From the NCBI GenBank assembly GCA_938005265.1, contig CALLOA010000155.1:1-47311 (forward strand): a stretch of 47,311 bases of DNA, in the 5' to 3' direction. The notes below the pieces were generated by a model. That model saw nothing but the letters and a program-made list of their open reading frames with translations. It was not told the origin of the DNA and searched no databases. Positions 1 through 6,791 of this stretch are shown one piece after another. Every line of letters starts with the position of its first letter. Positions within the stretch are counted from its first letter, which is position 1. The DNA is from an uncultured Granulosicoccaceae bacterium. Lineage in GTDB: Bacteria > Pseudomonadota > Gammaproteobacteria > Granulosicoccales > Granulosicoccaceae. The position numbers and the translations under genes are program-made.

Positions 1-176
1 GGTTCCGAAACGATTTTCCGATCTGAAACAACAACTTGTTGGGGAGCATAATCATTCGTTTGCCAGGCTTTATAAAACGCAATGTTTGCGAAAAAAAAGA
101 ATCCCAATCCCATCACGACCATTGGTAGCCCTAATATAGGCCAGTACGATTCCTTGTTTTTTTCACTTTGCCTCAT
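1..176 (-). CDS. Partial small membrane protein, N-terminal part only (cassette ORF)
   Basis: An open frame starts at ATG 176 and runs off the left edge, giving 58 residues. About 14 polar residues are followed by a hydrophobic segment (residues 13-36, with PMVVMGLGFFFFA) that should span the membrane, then a polar stretch. An AGGA lies about 10 nt upstream of the ATG. The gene begins about 60 bp after the attC-like site at 237-350, so it looks like the next cassette gene of the integron array. The shape (one helix, then KAWQ and a Val-rich strand) recalls DUF3592 proteins, but this is only a resemblance. The function is unknown. Confidence 0.5.
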   Translation of the reverse strand, partial: MRQSEKNKESYWPILGLPMVVMGLGFFFFANIAFYKAWQTNDYAPQQVVVSDRKIVSE

Positions 177-236
177 AGCTTAAAATTCCTGAAGTCGTGC
201 TCTATACTGTAGTAATTTGGAAATTCAGCTTTGGCA

Positions 237-350
237 GAATAACACCCAACACTACGACGATTACTCCAGACTGTGGTTCTGGGCGAAGTTCTGGGCGAAG
301 CCCAGGTACGTTGGCCAGTGCAAGCTGTCCGTATGTTGTTTTTGTTATAT
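237..350 (-). other. attC-like integron recombination site A
   Basis: This is an imperfect inverted repeat with attC architecture. The outer boxes are GAATAAC (237-243) and GTTATAT (344-350). After a short unpaired spacer come the inner arms CAACACTACGAC (247-258) and GTCCGTATGTTG (327-338), which pair except for single unpaired bases, as expected for extrahelical bases of attC. The centre holds a tandem 12-bp duplication, TTCTGGGCGAAG (277-288 and 289-300). On the minus strand the site lies downstream of the vapBC cassette and upstream of the partial gene at 1-176. Confidence 0.6.
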
Positions 351-366
351 TTCTGCACAATGATAG

Positions 367-397
367 AATGTGTATCATATTGTTTGTACTACACATT
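367..397 (+). promoter_or_regulatory. Inverted repeat, candidate VapBC operator
   Basis: AATGTGTA (367-374) and TACACATT (390-397) form a perfect 8-bp inverted repeat with a 15-bp spacer, ending 8 bp before the vapB start codon. VapBC complexes usually autorepress by binding such repeats over their own promoter. The role is inferred from position and symmetry. Confidence 0.5.
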
Positions 398-405
398 GAG
401 TTCTC

Positions 406-600
406 ATGCGAACAAATATTGTTATCGACGATAAATTAATGAACGATGCCCTCAAGGCGACAGGCATAACCACCAAGAAAGAAGCAGTCGAAGAAGGCCT
501 GAAGCTACTTATTATTCGCAATAAACAACAAGGTATAAGAAAATTACGTGGAAAACTCAAATGGAAGGGTAATCTAGATGAAATGCGTGGCGCTAAATGA
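406..600 (+). CDS. vapB: VapB-family antitoxin
   Basis: This 64-residue protein is the antitoxin of a type II toxin-antitoxin pair. It should bind and inhibit the VapC nuclease encoded next and repress its own promoter. The N-terminus MRTNIVIDDKLMNDA followed by TKKEAVEEGLKLL is typical of the VapB family with an RHH-like DNA-binding segment. The C-terminus (GKLKWKGNLDEMR) matches the family's toxin-binding tail. Its stop overlaps the vapC start by 4 bp (ATGA). The Shine-Dalgarno sequence is weak. The pair lies between two attC-like sites but is transcribed against the other cassettes, so it must carry its own promoter. Confidence 0.9.
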   Translation: MRTNIVIDDKLMNDALKATGITTKKEAVEEGLKLLIIRNKQQGIRKLRGKLKWKGNLDEMRGAK

Positions 601-998
601 TTATTGTAGACACAAGTGTCTGGGTAGATTATTTCAACGGCACTGAAAGTCATCACTCAGATCTGCTTGACAATGCACTTATCGAAGGGCTTGTTCTTAT
701 GGGTGATATAATTTTTCTCGAAATCTTACAAGGATTTCGAAATAGCAATAATTTCAAGCAAGCAAAATCTGCACTCAGCACACTCGAGCAATTACCAATG
801 CTTGGGGTTGATATGGTCACAGTATGCGCTAATAACTATCGGTCGCTCAGAAAACAAGGAATCACTATCAGGCGCAAAACAGATGTGATCATCGCTACAT
901 TCTGCATCAAAAATAATCTCCCACTACTTTTTCAAGATCGAGACTTCGTCCCTTTTGTTGAGAAGCTCAAACTCAAGCCAGTGGTCGAAAAAATATAA
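597..998 (+). CDS. vapC: VapC-family PIN-domain ribonuclease toxin
   Basis: This 133-residue PIN-domain protein is the toxin partner of VapB. It is expected to cleave RNA (often tRNA) using Mg2+ held by a cluster of acidic residues. The N-terminus MIIVDTSVWVDYF carries the first Asp. EILQGFR supplies the conserved Glu, and RRKTDVIIATFC plus FQDRDF supply the later Asp residues. The length is normal and the frame intact, so the toxin is probably functional. Translation is coupled to vapB by the ATGA overlap. The stop codon (996-998) lies inside the outer box of attC-like site B, so the cassette boundary provides the end of the gene. Confidence 0.92.
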   Translation: MIIVDTSVWVDYFNGTESHHSDLLDNALIEGLVLMGDIIFLEILQGFRNSNNFKQAKSALSTLEQLPMLGVDMVTVCANNYRSLRKQGITIRRKTDVIIATFCIKNNLPLLFQDRDFVPFVEKLKLKPVVEKI

Positions 999-1183
999 CG
1001 CCCGCATCAGTCACGCGGTATGCGATGGTGATTTGCATGACAAAATGGGAGGTACGACCATTCATGCAAACCGATAGCGCGTACACCGTCGAGCTGCAAG
1101 CGCTTGTAGTGCTTTGTCAACTTATCGTACGCCCTCGTCAGCGGCCTAGCTTTGACGGCGCCGACTGTATGCGTTTGTTATGT
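993..1183 (-). other. attC-like integron recombination site B (long)
   Basis: The outer boxes ATATAAC (993-999) and GTTATGT (1177-1183) bracket inner arms CGCATCAGTC (1003-1012) and GACTGTATGCG (1163-1173). The arms pair fully except for one extra base, the usual attC signature. On the minus strand it ends with GATGCGGGCGTTAT, a form I recall from marine gammaproteobacterial attC sites. At 191 bp it is longer than usual. Its interior has a second perfect hairpin, TTTGCATGA (1032-1040) with TCATGCAAA (1072-1080). The dehydratase stop codon lies in one outer box and the vapC stop codon in the other. Confidence 0.65.
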
Positions 1184-2101
1184 AACATGTTGCCTCCATT
1201 CTTCCAATTGGTTCATCGTTACACCAACCCCGCCACAAACGATCACAACAATATTCAGTTTTTCACGCAAAAAATCGCAACCGTTAGCTACCGCCGCTAA
1301 ACTCGCGCCACAGGCGGGTTCAACCATAATTCTGTGATCATCAAGAAGACGAAAACATCCGTCTATAGCTTCTTTGTCGGTAACTGTGTGATTTACAATC
1401 TCATGTTCATCGATTAATTGAAAGGCACGTTTAGCAATTTTCTTTGCACCAAGTGATGTGGCAATACTGGTAATTTTATCGATACCGATATGTTCCTTTG
1501 CCAGGCAAGCAGTAGAAAACGAATCGGCTCCAATTGTTTCAACAGCCAGAATCGGAACATCACCACATCCATTTCTTTTAAGCCCCTCTACTACTCCGCA
1601 AAGGAGTCCACCCCCACCAACTGATAAGACCACTACATCAGGTTTCAGGCCTGCATTCAATATTTCATCAATGACAGAGGCATGGCCTTGCCATATTTTA
1701 GGGTCGTCAAATGGATGGATATACTTCGCCCCTTCTTTCGAAAGTTCTGTCGCATGTGCATGCGCCTCAGACCAATCTTCTCCTGTCACTATTACGCTGG
1801 CACCTTCGGCACCTATTAAATCAATAGCTCGTTTCTTAGTGGTCTTAGGGACAACCACAGTGACTGGAATATTCAAGCGGCGACCGGAATATGCTACCGC
1901 CAACCCAGCATTCCCACCGGAGGACGACACCAATGCCTTTGCGCCATTTTCCACATACTTTTGACAGGCATAACCAATTCCCCTGGCTTTAAAGGAACCA
2001 CAGGGTTGCATTGCATCTACTTTGAGCCATACATTTCCCCGCAAATTATTGCCAATAGAAAGTGACTCAATTAGCGGGGAATTGATATGTAAATATTTCA
2101 C
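1178..2101 (-). CDS. L-serine/L-threonine dehydratase, PLP fold type II (cassette gene)
   Basis: This 307-residue PLP enzyme of the tryptophan synthase beta superfamily should deaminate L-serine to pyruvate or L-threonine to 2-oxobutyrate. GSFKARG contains the PLP lysine (K38). SSSGGNAG binds the carboxylate, SVGGGGLLCGV binds the PLP phosphate, and MVEPACGASLAAV and the C-terminal VCGG follow. The size and motifs fit single-domain serine dehydratases of the eukaryotic SDH type, which lack the ACT domain of biosynthetic IlvA. The start is GTG 2101, with GGAG 7 nt upstream. The TAA stop lies within the outer box of attC-like site B, so this metabolic gene appears to be an integron cassette. 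A beta-hydroxy amino acid dehydratase of other specificity is possible. Confidence 0.85.
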   Translation of the reverse strand: MKYLHINSPLIESLSIGNNLRGNVWLKVDAMQPCGSFKARGIGYACQKYVENGAKALVSSSGGNAGLAVAYSGRRLNIPVTVVVPKTTKKRAIDLIGAEGASVIVTGEDWSEAHAHATELSKEGAKYIHPFDDPKIWQGHASVIDEILNAGLKPDVVVLSVGGGGLLCGVVEGLKRNGCGDVPILAVETIGADSFSTACLAKEHIGIDKITSIATSLGAKKIAKRAFQLIDEHEIVNHTVTDKEAIDGCFRLLDDHRIMVEPACGASLAAVANGCDFLREKLNIVVIVCGGVGVTMNQLEEWRQHVT

Positions 2102-2118
2102 ACGATCTCCAGTTATTT

Positions 2119-2152
2119 AAATGACGAGGCTGTATAAATGACGAGGCTGTAG
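2119..2152. repeat. Tandem duplication of the insertion sequence tip
   Basis: AAATGACGAGGCTGTA occurs twice, at 2119-2134 and 2136-2151, one base apart. The second copy contains the left terminal inverted repeat of the IS remnant (AGGCTGTAGAAA from 2144). The first copy is a partial duplicate of that end with adjoining flank. Confidence 0.8.
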
Positions 2153-3198
2153 AAAATTTCGAATATTACAACAAATTTCCAACATCCCTGATTATTCCTG
2201 TTTGTAGTTCAGGTAAATGTCTTTTCAGTCTATGATCTGTAAAAATCGTATTTTTTTGCCCTGTGGAGCCATTTTGAGCTTGATGTTTGTCCCGCATCCT
2301 TTGCACTTCACTATACGGTCACTATTGCGGGCCATATCGCGACAATTTCTCTAGATTATGAATCTGGACAATACAGCAGCCACTGACCCGTGACTTTCTT
2401 CTTCCCTCTCAGACTGAATCTATCTTGCGCTTCATCAGCACAAGATAATCCCACCCTTATCTTTCATCACCTTCTTCATGCATCGGGTGCTCAATGAACA
2501 GGAGCGATAGTCCTTTAACCGACCCTGAAACCGTGAGTACACGCCACGGCTTTCATCATCGAACTCACCCGTGTAAAGCAGCGCCTTAACTAATCTTCTC
2601 TGACGTTTTTCGCATCTTTTGGGCTTTTCTATTCAACTCCTTGTGCGTGCCGCGCCTTCGTTTTGAGGCATCCGAAGGTTACTTGCGGCAATCTATCGCA
2701 AAATTTTCTCTACCGATCAATCCACTCTGATCACATATCAGCAGCACTTTCTGGAACACGTCCGCTATCACCTCCGGGTATCCACTGACAAAATTCGGGA
2801 TTGTGGTGAAAGGCAGTGTCGAACCACCGGTCATCGCCATAAACTTCAAGGCTGTTTGACACAGGGACTCTATCGCCCGACTCGATGTGATGCGCCGGTA
2901 GTAGGCATAGAAAATAACCAGAAATTACATCGCAGGATGATAAGCCTCACAACCGCTGTGCGTGTTTTTGTATAGCGCAATAAAATCGCTGACAAGATCT
3001 TCCCGTTGCAGCAGGTGATACAAGCTGAACTCGAAACTCTTGCCACCCAGTACTTCCAGAAAATCATTGTTGAGTAATACCTGCTGTCCGAGATTATCAT
3101 CTTTGAAATTGGCCATTCAGCAGATTCTCCGTTGATTTCTTGCTGGTTGGGAATTTTTACTCTGTTATATCTGTAGTTGGGGAGTATTTCTACAGCCT
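2144..3198 (-). mobile_element. Degenerate IS1182-like insertion sequence
   Basis: A perfect 12-bp terminal inverted repeat delimits the element: AGGCTGTAGAAA at 2144-2155 and its complement TTTCTACAGCCT at 3187-3198. Inside is one decayed transposase gene. At 1055 bp the element is shorter than expected for its family (around 1.6 kb or more), so it has lost internal sequence. No clear target-site duplication is visible. Its right end abuts attC-like site C, whose outer box reads GTTCAGGC with AGGC forming the IS tip. Insertion at the attC crossover is the simplest reading. Confidence 0.75.
2311..3116 (-). pseudogene. Transposase remnant, IS1182-like (DUF772/InsH-type N-terminus)
   Basis: Read on the minus strand, the gene starts at 3116 with MANFKDDNLGQQ and the family pattern FEFSLYHLL...YHPAM. 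An in-frame TAA follows, then recognisable sequence continues (YAYYRRITSSRAIESLC, LPFTTIPNFVSG, LLICDQSGLIGRENFAID). A second stop replaces the residue after FAIDCRK. Beyond PSDASKRRRGTHKEL more stops and frame changes occur, with pieces resembling GRLKDYRSCSLSTRCMKK, LMKRKIDS and RFSLRGKKKVTGQWLLYC near the C-terminus, ending at a TAG at 2311. Large parts between these blocks are missing. The gene cannot make active transposase. Confidence 0.8.
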
Positions 3199-3312
3199 GA
3201 ACGCCAAGCTCACTCGCACTGTATGCGGTGGCCGTATTGCGGTAAAGTGGAACGACAGTGACACCGCAATACGGACAACGCGTACAGTGTCGAGTGGAGC
3301 TTCTTGTTAGGC
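3195..3312 (-). other. attC-like integron recombination site C
   Basis: This 118-bp imperfect palindrome starts 12 bp downstream of the GNAT stop. Outer boxes are GTTAGGC (3306-3312) and GCCTGAAC (3195-3202). Inner arms AAGCTCACTCG (3206-3216) and CGAGTGGAGCTT (from 3291) pair with one extrahelical base. They continue into CACTGTA/TACAGTG and a perfect 12-bp stem, CCGTATTGCGGT with ACCGCAATACGG. GTTAGGC is the canonical core of attC crossover boxes. This is the clearest of the three sites. Confidence 0.78.
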
Positions 3313-3324
3313 ATTTTTCTGAAC

Positions 3325-3768
3325 TTAATCAACCAAAATCTCAAGGAGTATATCCCCGTCATCTAACACACCAATTTCTTTGAACCCATATTTTCTGTAT
3401 GCCGACGCTGCATTAGTATTACTTGGTTTATGCATTGTATGTAGTCTTTTCCCTCCAAGCGCCCTGACTTCACCAACAACAAGCCCCAATACGCTTGATG
3501 CATAGCCTTTACCTTGATGGGCTTTGTCCAACATAAACCGAAATAGCCAGTATAATTCTGATTCTTCTGGATCATCTTCTTGGCAAAATACCAAGAACCC
3601 GATTACTTCCTCGTGCTTGTAGATTGCTCTTGTCTGGTAATGTGTTTCGTATTTTGATTGCGCAATTGAAATAGCATTTGTCGTGAGATTCCTAACCTGA
3701 CCTGGCTCCAACTCAAGATTAATACAGTCTTTGTAATTATGAATTGTAAGCTCTTCAAGTCTTATCAT
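3325..3768 (-). CDS. GNAT-family N-acetyltransferase (cassette gene)
   Basis: This 147-residue protein of the GNAT fold should transfer an acetyl group from acetyl-CoA to an amine. The acetyl-CoA pyrophosphate loop reads AHQGKGYASSVL, preceded by the FRFMLD strand. NTNAASAYRKYGFKEIG is the usual motif B. The spacing resembles spermidine/spermine-type or drug-modifying members, but the substrate cannot be told. I prefer ATG 3768. An upstream in-frame start at 3816 would run through the GTTAGGC cassette boundary (3787-3793), which is less likely. Ending 12 bp before attC-like site C, it has the form of a canonical integron cassette gene. Confidence 0.85.
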   Translation of the reverse strand: MIRLEELTIHNYKDCINLELEPGQVRNLTTNAISIAQSKYETHYQTRAIYKHEEVIGFLVFCQEDDPEESELYWLFRFMLDKAHQGKGYASSVLGLVVGEVRALGGKRLHTMHKPSNTNAASAYRKYGFKEIGVLDDGDILLEILVD

Positions 3769-3786
3769 GAAAGTCTCGGTATATTT

Positions 3787-3793
3787 GCCTAAC
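3787..3793 (-). other. Cassette boundary box GTTAGGC
   Basis: GTTAGGC on the minus strand lies 18 bp upstream of the GNAT start and matches the crossover core seen at 3306-3312. It probably marks where the GNAT cassette joined the preceding one. I could not find a convincing partner box and arms for a full attC between here and 3883, so the upstream site may have decayed. Confidence 0.45.
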
Positions 3794-3883
3794 ATTTGTA
3801 TAGTGCGCACGCTCAAAAGCTACTTCGCACGTTACAGAATAAATCGAAGCAAAGCTCGCGATATTAAACAATAAATTCACCAT

Positions 3884-4054
3884 TTACCTGAAAAAGCATA
3901 GCAAGGATAACGCGCATGCATGCTTTGCCGCTTTTTCTTGCGCACTATCTCGGTAGCAATTATCACAAATAGTTGTATCTAAAAGGCTTTTAGATGGATA
4001 TTGGCTGCAAACCGCGCAACTAGAGTAAGCAAATCGCGCATCTCTTTTTTTCAT
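3884..4054 (-). CDS. Small Cys-rich protein, putative first integron cassette
   Basis: This 56-residue ORF has two cysteine pairs (CAVC and CDNCYRD) about 15 residues apart, the spacing of a zinc ribbon, followed by a short Cys-containing hydrophobic tail. The start is ATG 4054 with GGA 7 nt upstream. A TTG 12 nt earlier (4066) is possible. It lies between the integrase gene and the GNAT cassette, where the first cassette of an integron is expected, and is transcribed away from intI like the others. No function is recognised. It could also be chance coding in an AT-rich spacer. Confidence 0.45.
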   Translation of the reverse strand: MKKRDARFAYSSCAVCSQYPSKSLLDTTICDNCYRDSAQEKAAKHACALSLLCFFR

Positions 4055-4104
4055 CTCAATATCCAATATAAACTACAGCCACAAACACATGAAAAGGAGT
4101 TCAC

Positions 4105-4594
4105 GTGTCCAGCCCTTTCCTTGAGAGCGTGTGGTCTGCTTGCAGGCTGCGCGGCTATACCCTGAAAACCGAAAAAACCTACATTCACTGGGTCAGGCGT
4201 TATATCTATTTTAATAATAAGAAACACCCTTCAGAATGCGGTGCTTTTGAAGTGACTGCGTTGTTAACTTATCTTGCAGAAAGTCAGCATGTTGCGGTCA
4301 ATACACAGAAGATTGCACTTAATGCACTGGTACTCTTGTATCGCCATGTAATAAATGCCATCAGCACCAAGGCGCTATTTGAAAAGAGCCGTTGTTTCCT
4401 GCGGACTGGATAGAAAACGCGATAATTACCCTACTTTCAGGCATTCGTTTGCAACGCATTTACTCGCCTCTGGCACCGATATTCGGACTGTACAGGAATT
4501 ACTGGGGCATAACGATGTAGCAATCACTCAAATCTATACACACGTTATTGGCCAACACTACGCTGGCACCACGAGCCTACTCGAAAAATTATAA
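4105..4594 (+). pseudogene. intI: Integron integrase IntI, internally deleted
   Basis: The gene starts at GTG 4105 behind AAGGAG. The first about 85 codons encode the core-binding domain of an integron integrase (SPFLESVWSACRLRGYTLKTEKTY, then HWVRRYI and VNTQKIALNALVLLYRHV). In another frame from about 4355 the C-terminal end follows: [32 protein letters not shown] and the QIYTHV tyrosine box, ending LLEKL at 4594. About 150 residues between them are gone, including the first catalytic Arg and the IntI-specific insertion. The His normally before TFRHS is Pro. The product cannot be an active tyrosine recombinase. Its divergent orientation to the cassettes is the standard integron layout. Confidence 0.88.
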
Positions 4595-4694
4595 ATATCT
4601 TTTTTGGCTAACCTGGCGTAACCAAGCTGCAAAAGGAAAGGAACCGAATGAAGATGCCTGCGCAGTCTCATGGCAAGCTAACTGGAAATTTAGC

Positions 4695-4740
4695 ATTGCT
4701 AACGGCCTTGCTTGCCAGTGCAAGAAGGCCGTTAAGCAAT
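4695..4740. repeat. Long imperfect hairpin downstream of intI
   Basis: The arms ATTGCTAACGGCCTTGCTTGC (4695-4715) and its near-complement (4720-4740) form a stem of about 20 bp with two single-base bulges and a 4-nt loop. No T-run follows, so it is not a classic terminator. The outer sequences GCTAAC and GTTAAGC resemble attC boxes, which would make it a very short attC-like relic. Confidence 0.5.
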
Positions 4741-4766
4741 TCTATATTACTTGATCGTTTTACAAC

Positions 4767-4928
4767 CTATGGCTTTTTGGGTGTTTCGTACTTTACTTCT
4801 TTCTGGAACTGCTTCCACTCGGTTTCATAGCCGATAAAGCCTTTTTCATTGGCTGGCATCTGGCGGGTTGTTGTGTATTCGGACACGCCTTCCGGTACGA
4901 CTGGTCGTTCTTTCTTTTCTGCACTCAT
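4767..4928 (-). CDS. 53-residue conserved-looking small protein at the end of the apr accessory cluster
   Basis: ATG 4928 has GAGGG 8 nt upstream and opens a 53-codon frame ending at TAG 4767. The product is charged, soluble and Cys-free. It starts MSAEKKERPVVPEGVSEY, has GFIGYETEWKQFQKEV in the middle and ends ETPKKP. It lacks a signal peptide or membrane segment. It lies 90 bp downstream of the TPR gene on the same strand and may be the last gene of that unit. The good ribosome site and non-random composition argue that it is real. No family is recognised. Confidence 0.55.
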   Translation of the reverse strand: MSAEKKERPVVPEGVSEYTTTRQMPANEKGFIGYETEWKQFQKEVKYETPKKP

Positions 4929-5018
4929 GGTATTACCCTCTTTTGTCTCTAGTGTTTGTTCGCTTACAAACGAATTATTGCTAAAAAAATCATTGCTAAT
5001 AATAGTGGCTGCATCAAA

Positions 5019-6128
5019 CTATAACTGAAGTGATGCCACCAGTTCCTGCGCCTGCTGTTTTCTTTCAAGCGCCTTTGTGTGGTATTTCACATACTCCGTG
5101 TCTTCAAACAGATTGGCAATAGCTGTGAATTCTGCTTCTGCCGTCTCTGCCATATCCAGGTAATCTGACTCTCCGGCCAAGGCATGCATGGCCGATGCAC
5201 GGTTGGCTGTAACCATAGCCCAGATTAACGGGTATTTTTCTTTGGTCAGCACTTTTAGTACCTCTTCGTACTGAGGTATGGATGCCTCCAGTGCCGCAAT
5301 ATCTTCTTCGTGTTTTCCCAATGCCTGCATCGCAGCCGCAAGATTATTGGTTGTGATCGCCCATGCGACGGGGTGTTGGTCTTTTGCCCGCACACTCAGC
5401 GCATTTCGGTAAGCCACTACCGATTGCTCCAATGTGCGTGCACCACGGCGATGGGTTCCCAGCTCGCACAACACATTGCCAACGCAACATATGGCTGCCG
5501 CCCAGTCTTCGGGGACCTTGTCACGCGGTATCAGGTTCATGGCCTGTTTGAACAGAGCCAATGCCTGCTTCAACATGCTGCTGTCATCTTCCAGTAAACC
5601 TACCGACTGAATAACCAATGCCATGTTAAAAGTTGAATAGGCCCATTCCAACGGCATACTGTCTTCAGTGCGAATTTCCAGTGCCTGCTCATAAGACAGT
5701 GCAGCTTGTTCCAGAAAATGCACACTGCCACTACGTTGCCCGATAAAACCCATTACGTCACCAATGGTGTGGTGAATGGCAGATAACCGTTCCGGGTTTT
5801 CTTCGCGGTCGGTCATCATCTGCATGCCTTGAAACAGCTCGATAGATTGTTGGAATACATGAGCACCACCTAAACGCAATTCACGTCTGTCAGGTGCATC
5901 CTGCAGCGTGGCTTCGGCATTGGCCCATTCGATCAGTGAGGGTTTATTAAGCTCTAGTTCGAATACGGTACTTTCAAAACGATCAATGGATTGCCCCAGC
6001 GCACGGTACACGGGTGATTCAGGATCAACCAGCTCCAACAGAGTGCGGCCATTATTCTGGTAGCGCCATTGGAAAGATATCTCCAGGCCCGGAACTAACA
6101 GAGTTTCTCCATACAGATGCTGCGGCAT
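5019..6128 (-). CDS. TPR-repeat protein, apr-linked
   Basis: This 369-residue soluble protein has no signal peptide. After an N-terminal region of about 110 residues come at least four tandem repeats of about 50 residues with a P-x-x-WA signature. They are seen at YEQALEIRTEDSMPLEWA, FKQAMNLIPRDKVPEDWA, YRNALSVRAKDQHPVAWA and YEEVLKVLTKEKYPLIWA, each followed by a helix ending in AL(G) or similar. This is a long TPR variant, a protein-binding scaffold. It follows the FKBP-type isomerase by 29 bp on the same strand, in the gene row downstream of aprA. A role in assembly or complex formation around Apr is inference from context only. Confidence 0.8.
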   Translation of the reverse strand: MPQHLYGETLLVPGLEISFQWRYQNNGRTLLELVDPESPVYRALGQSIDRFESTVFELELNKPSLIEWANAEATLQDAPDRRELRLGGAHVFQQSIELFQGMQMMTDREENPERLSAIHHTIGDVMGFIGQRSGSVHFLEQAALSYEQALEIRTEDSMPLEWAYSTFNMALVIQSVGLLEDDSSMLKQALALFKQAMNLIPRDKVPEDWAAAICCVGNVLCELGTHRRGARTLEQSVVAYRNALSVRAKDQHPVAWAITTNNLAAAMQALGKHEEDIAALEASIPQYEEVLKVLTKEKYPLIWAMVTANRASAMHALAGESDYLDMAETAEAEFTAIANLFEDTEYVKYHTKALERKQQAQELVASLQL

Positions 6129-6157
6129 GTGGCTTATCCGTCAGAGCACAGGCGTGC

Positions 6158-6697
6158 TCAGATTTTTTTCACCTTCTGGTCTGTACCCACAATGTCACTG
6201 ATATCTGGTTCTGTGCCTAATGGCCCGCCGAATTCCAGTTCTTCATCAGTTGCATCACGAACAGTTACGATATTCAGTTTGAAAATAACCTCGCGGCCAC
6301 AAAGCGGATTATTGCCATCAATCGTCACGGATTTTTCATCAACACGTGTCACCAGAAATGTCTTAGTACCACCCTGATCATTCTCCATCAGGATGGACGT
6401 ACCCACTTCCCGGTATTCTTCAGGCACATTATCTATATGATCAACCACCACCAGTGATTCATCGCGTGGCCCGAACAGCTCATTGCAGTCAATCGGTACT
6501 TCGATGATATCACCCGGTAATTTACCTGTGAGTTCCGCGGTTACCGCAGGTGCCAGCACTTCATTCACACCGTGTACATAACCAATTGGAAATTCCACTT
6601 CTGTAAGTACACTTTTTGATTTGGCATCAATCACTTTGTAGGTGAGTTCTACCAGCTTGCCATCACTGACCGGGTCTTCCATTGCGGGTTGATTCAT
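6158..6697 (-). CDS. FKBP-type peptidyl-prolyl cis-trans isomerase, SlyD-like
   Basis: This 179-residue cytoplasmic protein should catalyse proline cis-trans isomerisation and act as a folding chaperone. The FKBP core begins at VSDGKLVELTYKVID, and the inserted-in-flap domain of SlyD-type members lies in the middle (GDIIEVPIDCNELFG to the DGG-like turn). The fold closes with DGNNPLCGREVIFKLNIVTVRDATDEE, the counterpart of DgNHPLAG in SlyD. It lacks SlyD's His-rich metal-binding tail. ATG 6697 has AGGA 8 nt upstream and is preferred over the longer frame to 6730. It lies between the 120-residue unknown gene and the TPR gene, so it is a plausible folding factor for the Apr operon products. Confidence 0.85.
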   Translation of the reverse strand: MNQPAMEDPVSDGKLVELTYKVIDAKSKSVLTEVEFPIGYVHGVNEVLAPAVTAELTGKLPGDIIEVPIDCNELFGPRDESLVVVDHIDNVPEEYREVGTSILMENDQGGTKTFLVTRVDEKSVTIDGNNPLCGREVIFKLNIVTVRDATDEELEFGGPLGTEPDISDIVGTDQKVKKI

Positions 6698-6791
6698 AAG
6701 GTTTGTCCTGCAGGCTCGGTACCGAGGCAATCAAATAGGGTGTGTGAATAAAGTGTATGTGCAATCCATCGATGCGCATACCGGGAAACAG

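Noticed and set aside
2220-2335. Short minus-strand frame with a CKGC zinc-ribbon look (MARNSDRIVKCKGCG)
   Set aside because: It overlaps the 3' end of the decayed transposase in another frame and has a single Cys cluster; coincidence is likely.
4648-4830. 60-codon plus-strand frame behind AAAGGAAAGGAA
   Set aside because: The ribosome-like sequence is attractive, but the frame runs through the intI-downstream hairpin and the opposite-strand 53-residue gene, and its product has no protein-like features.
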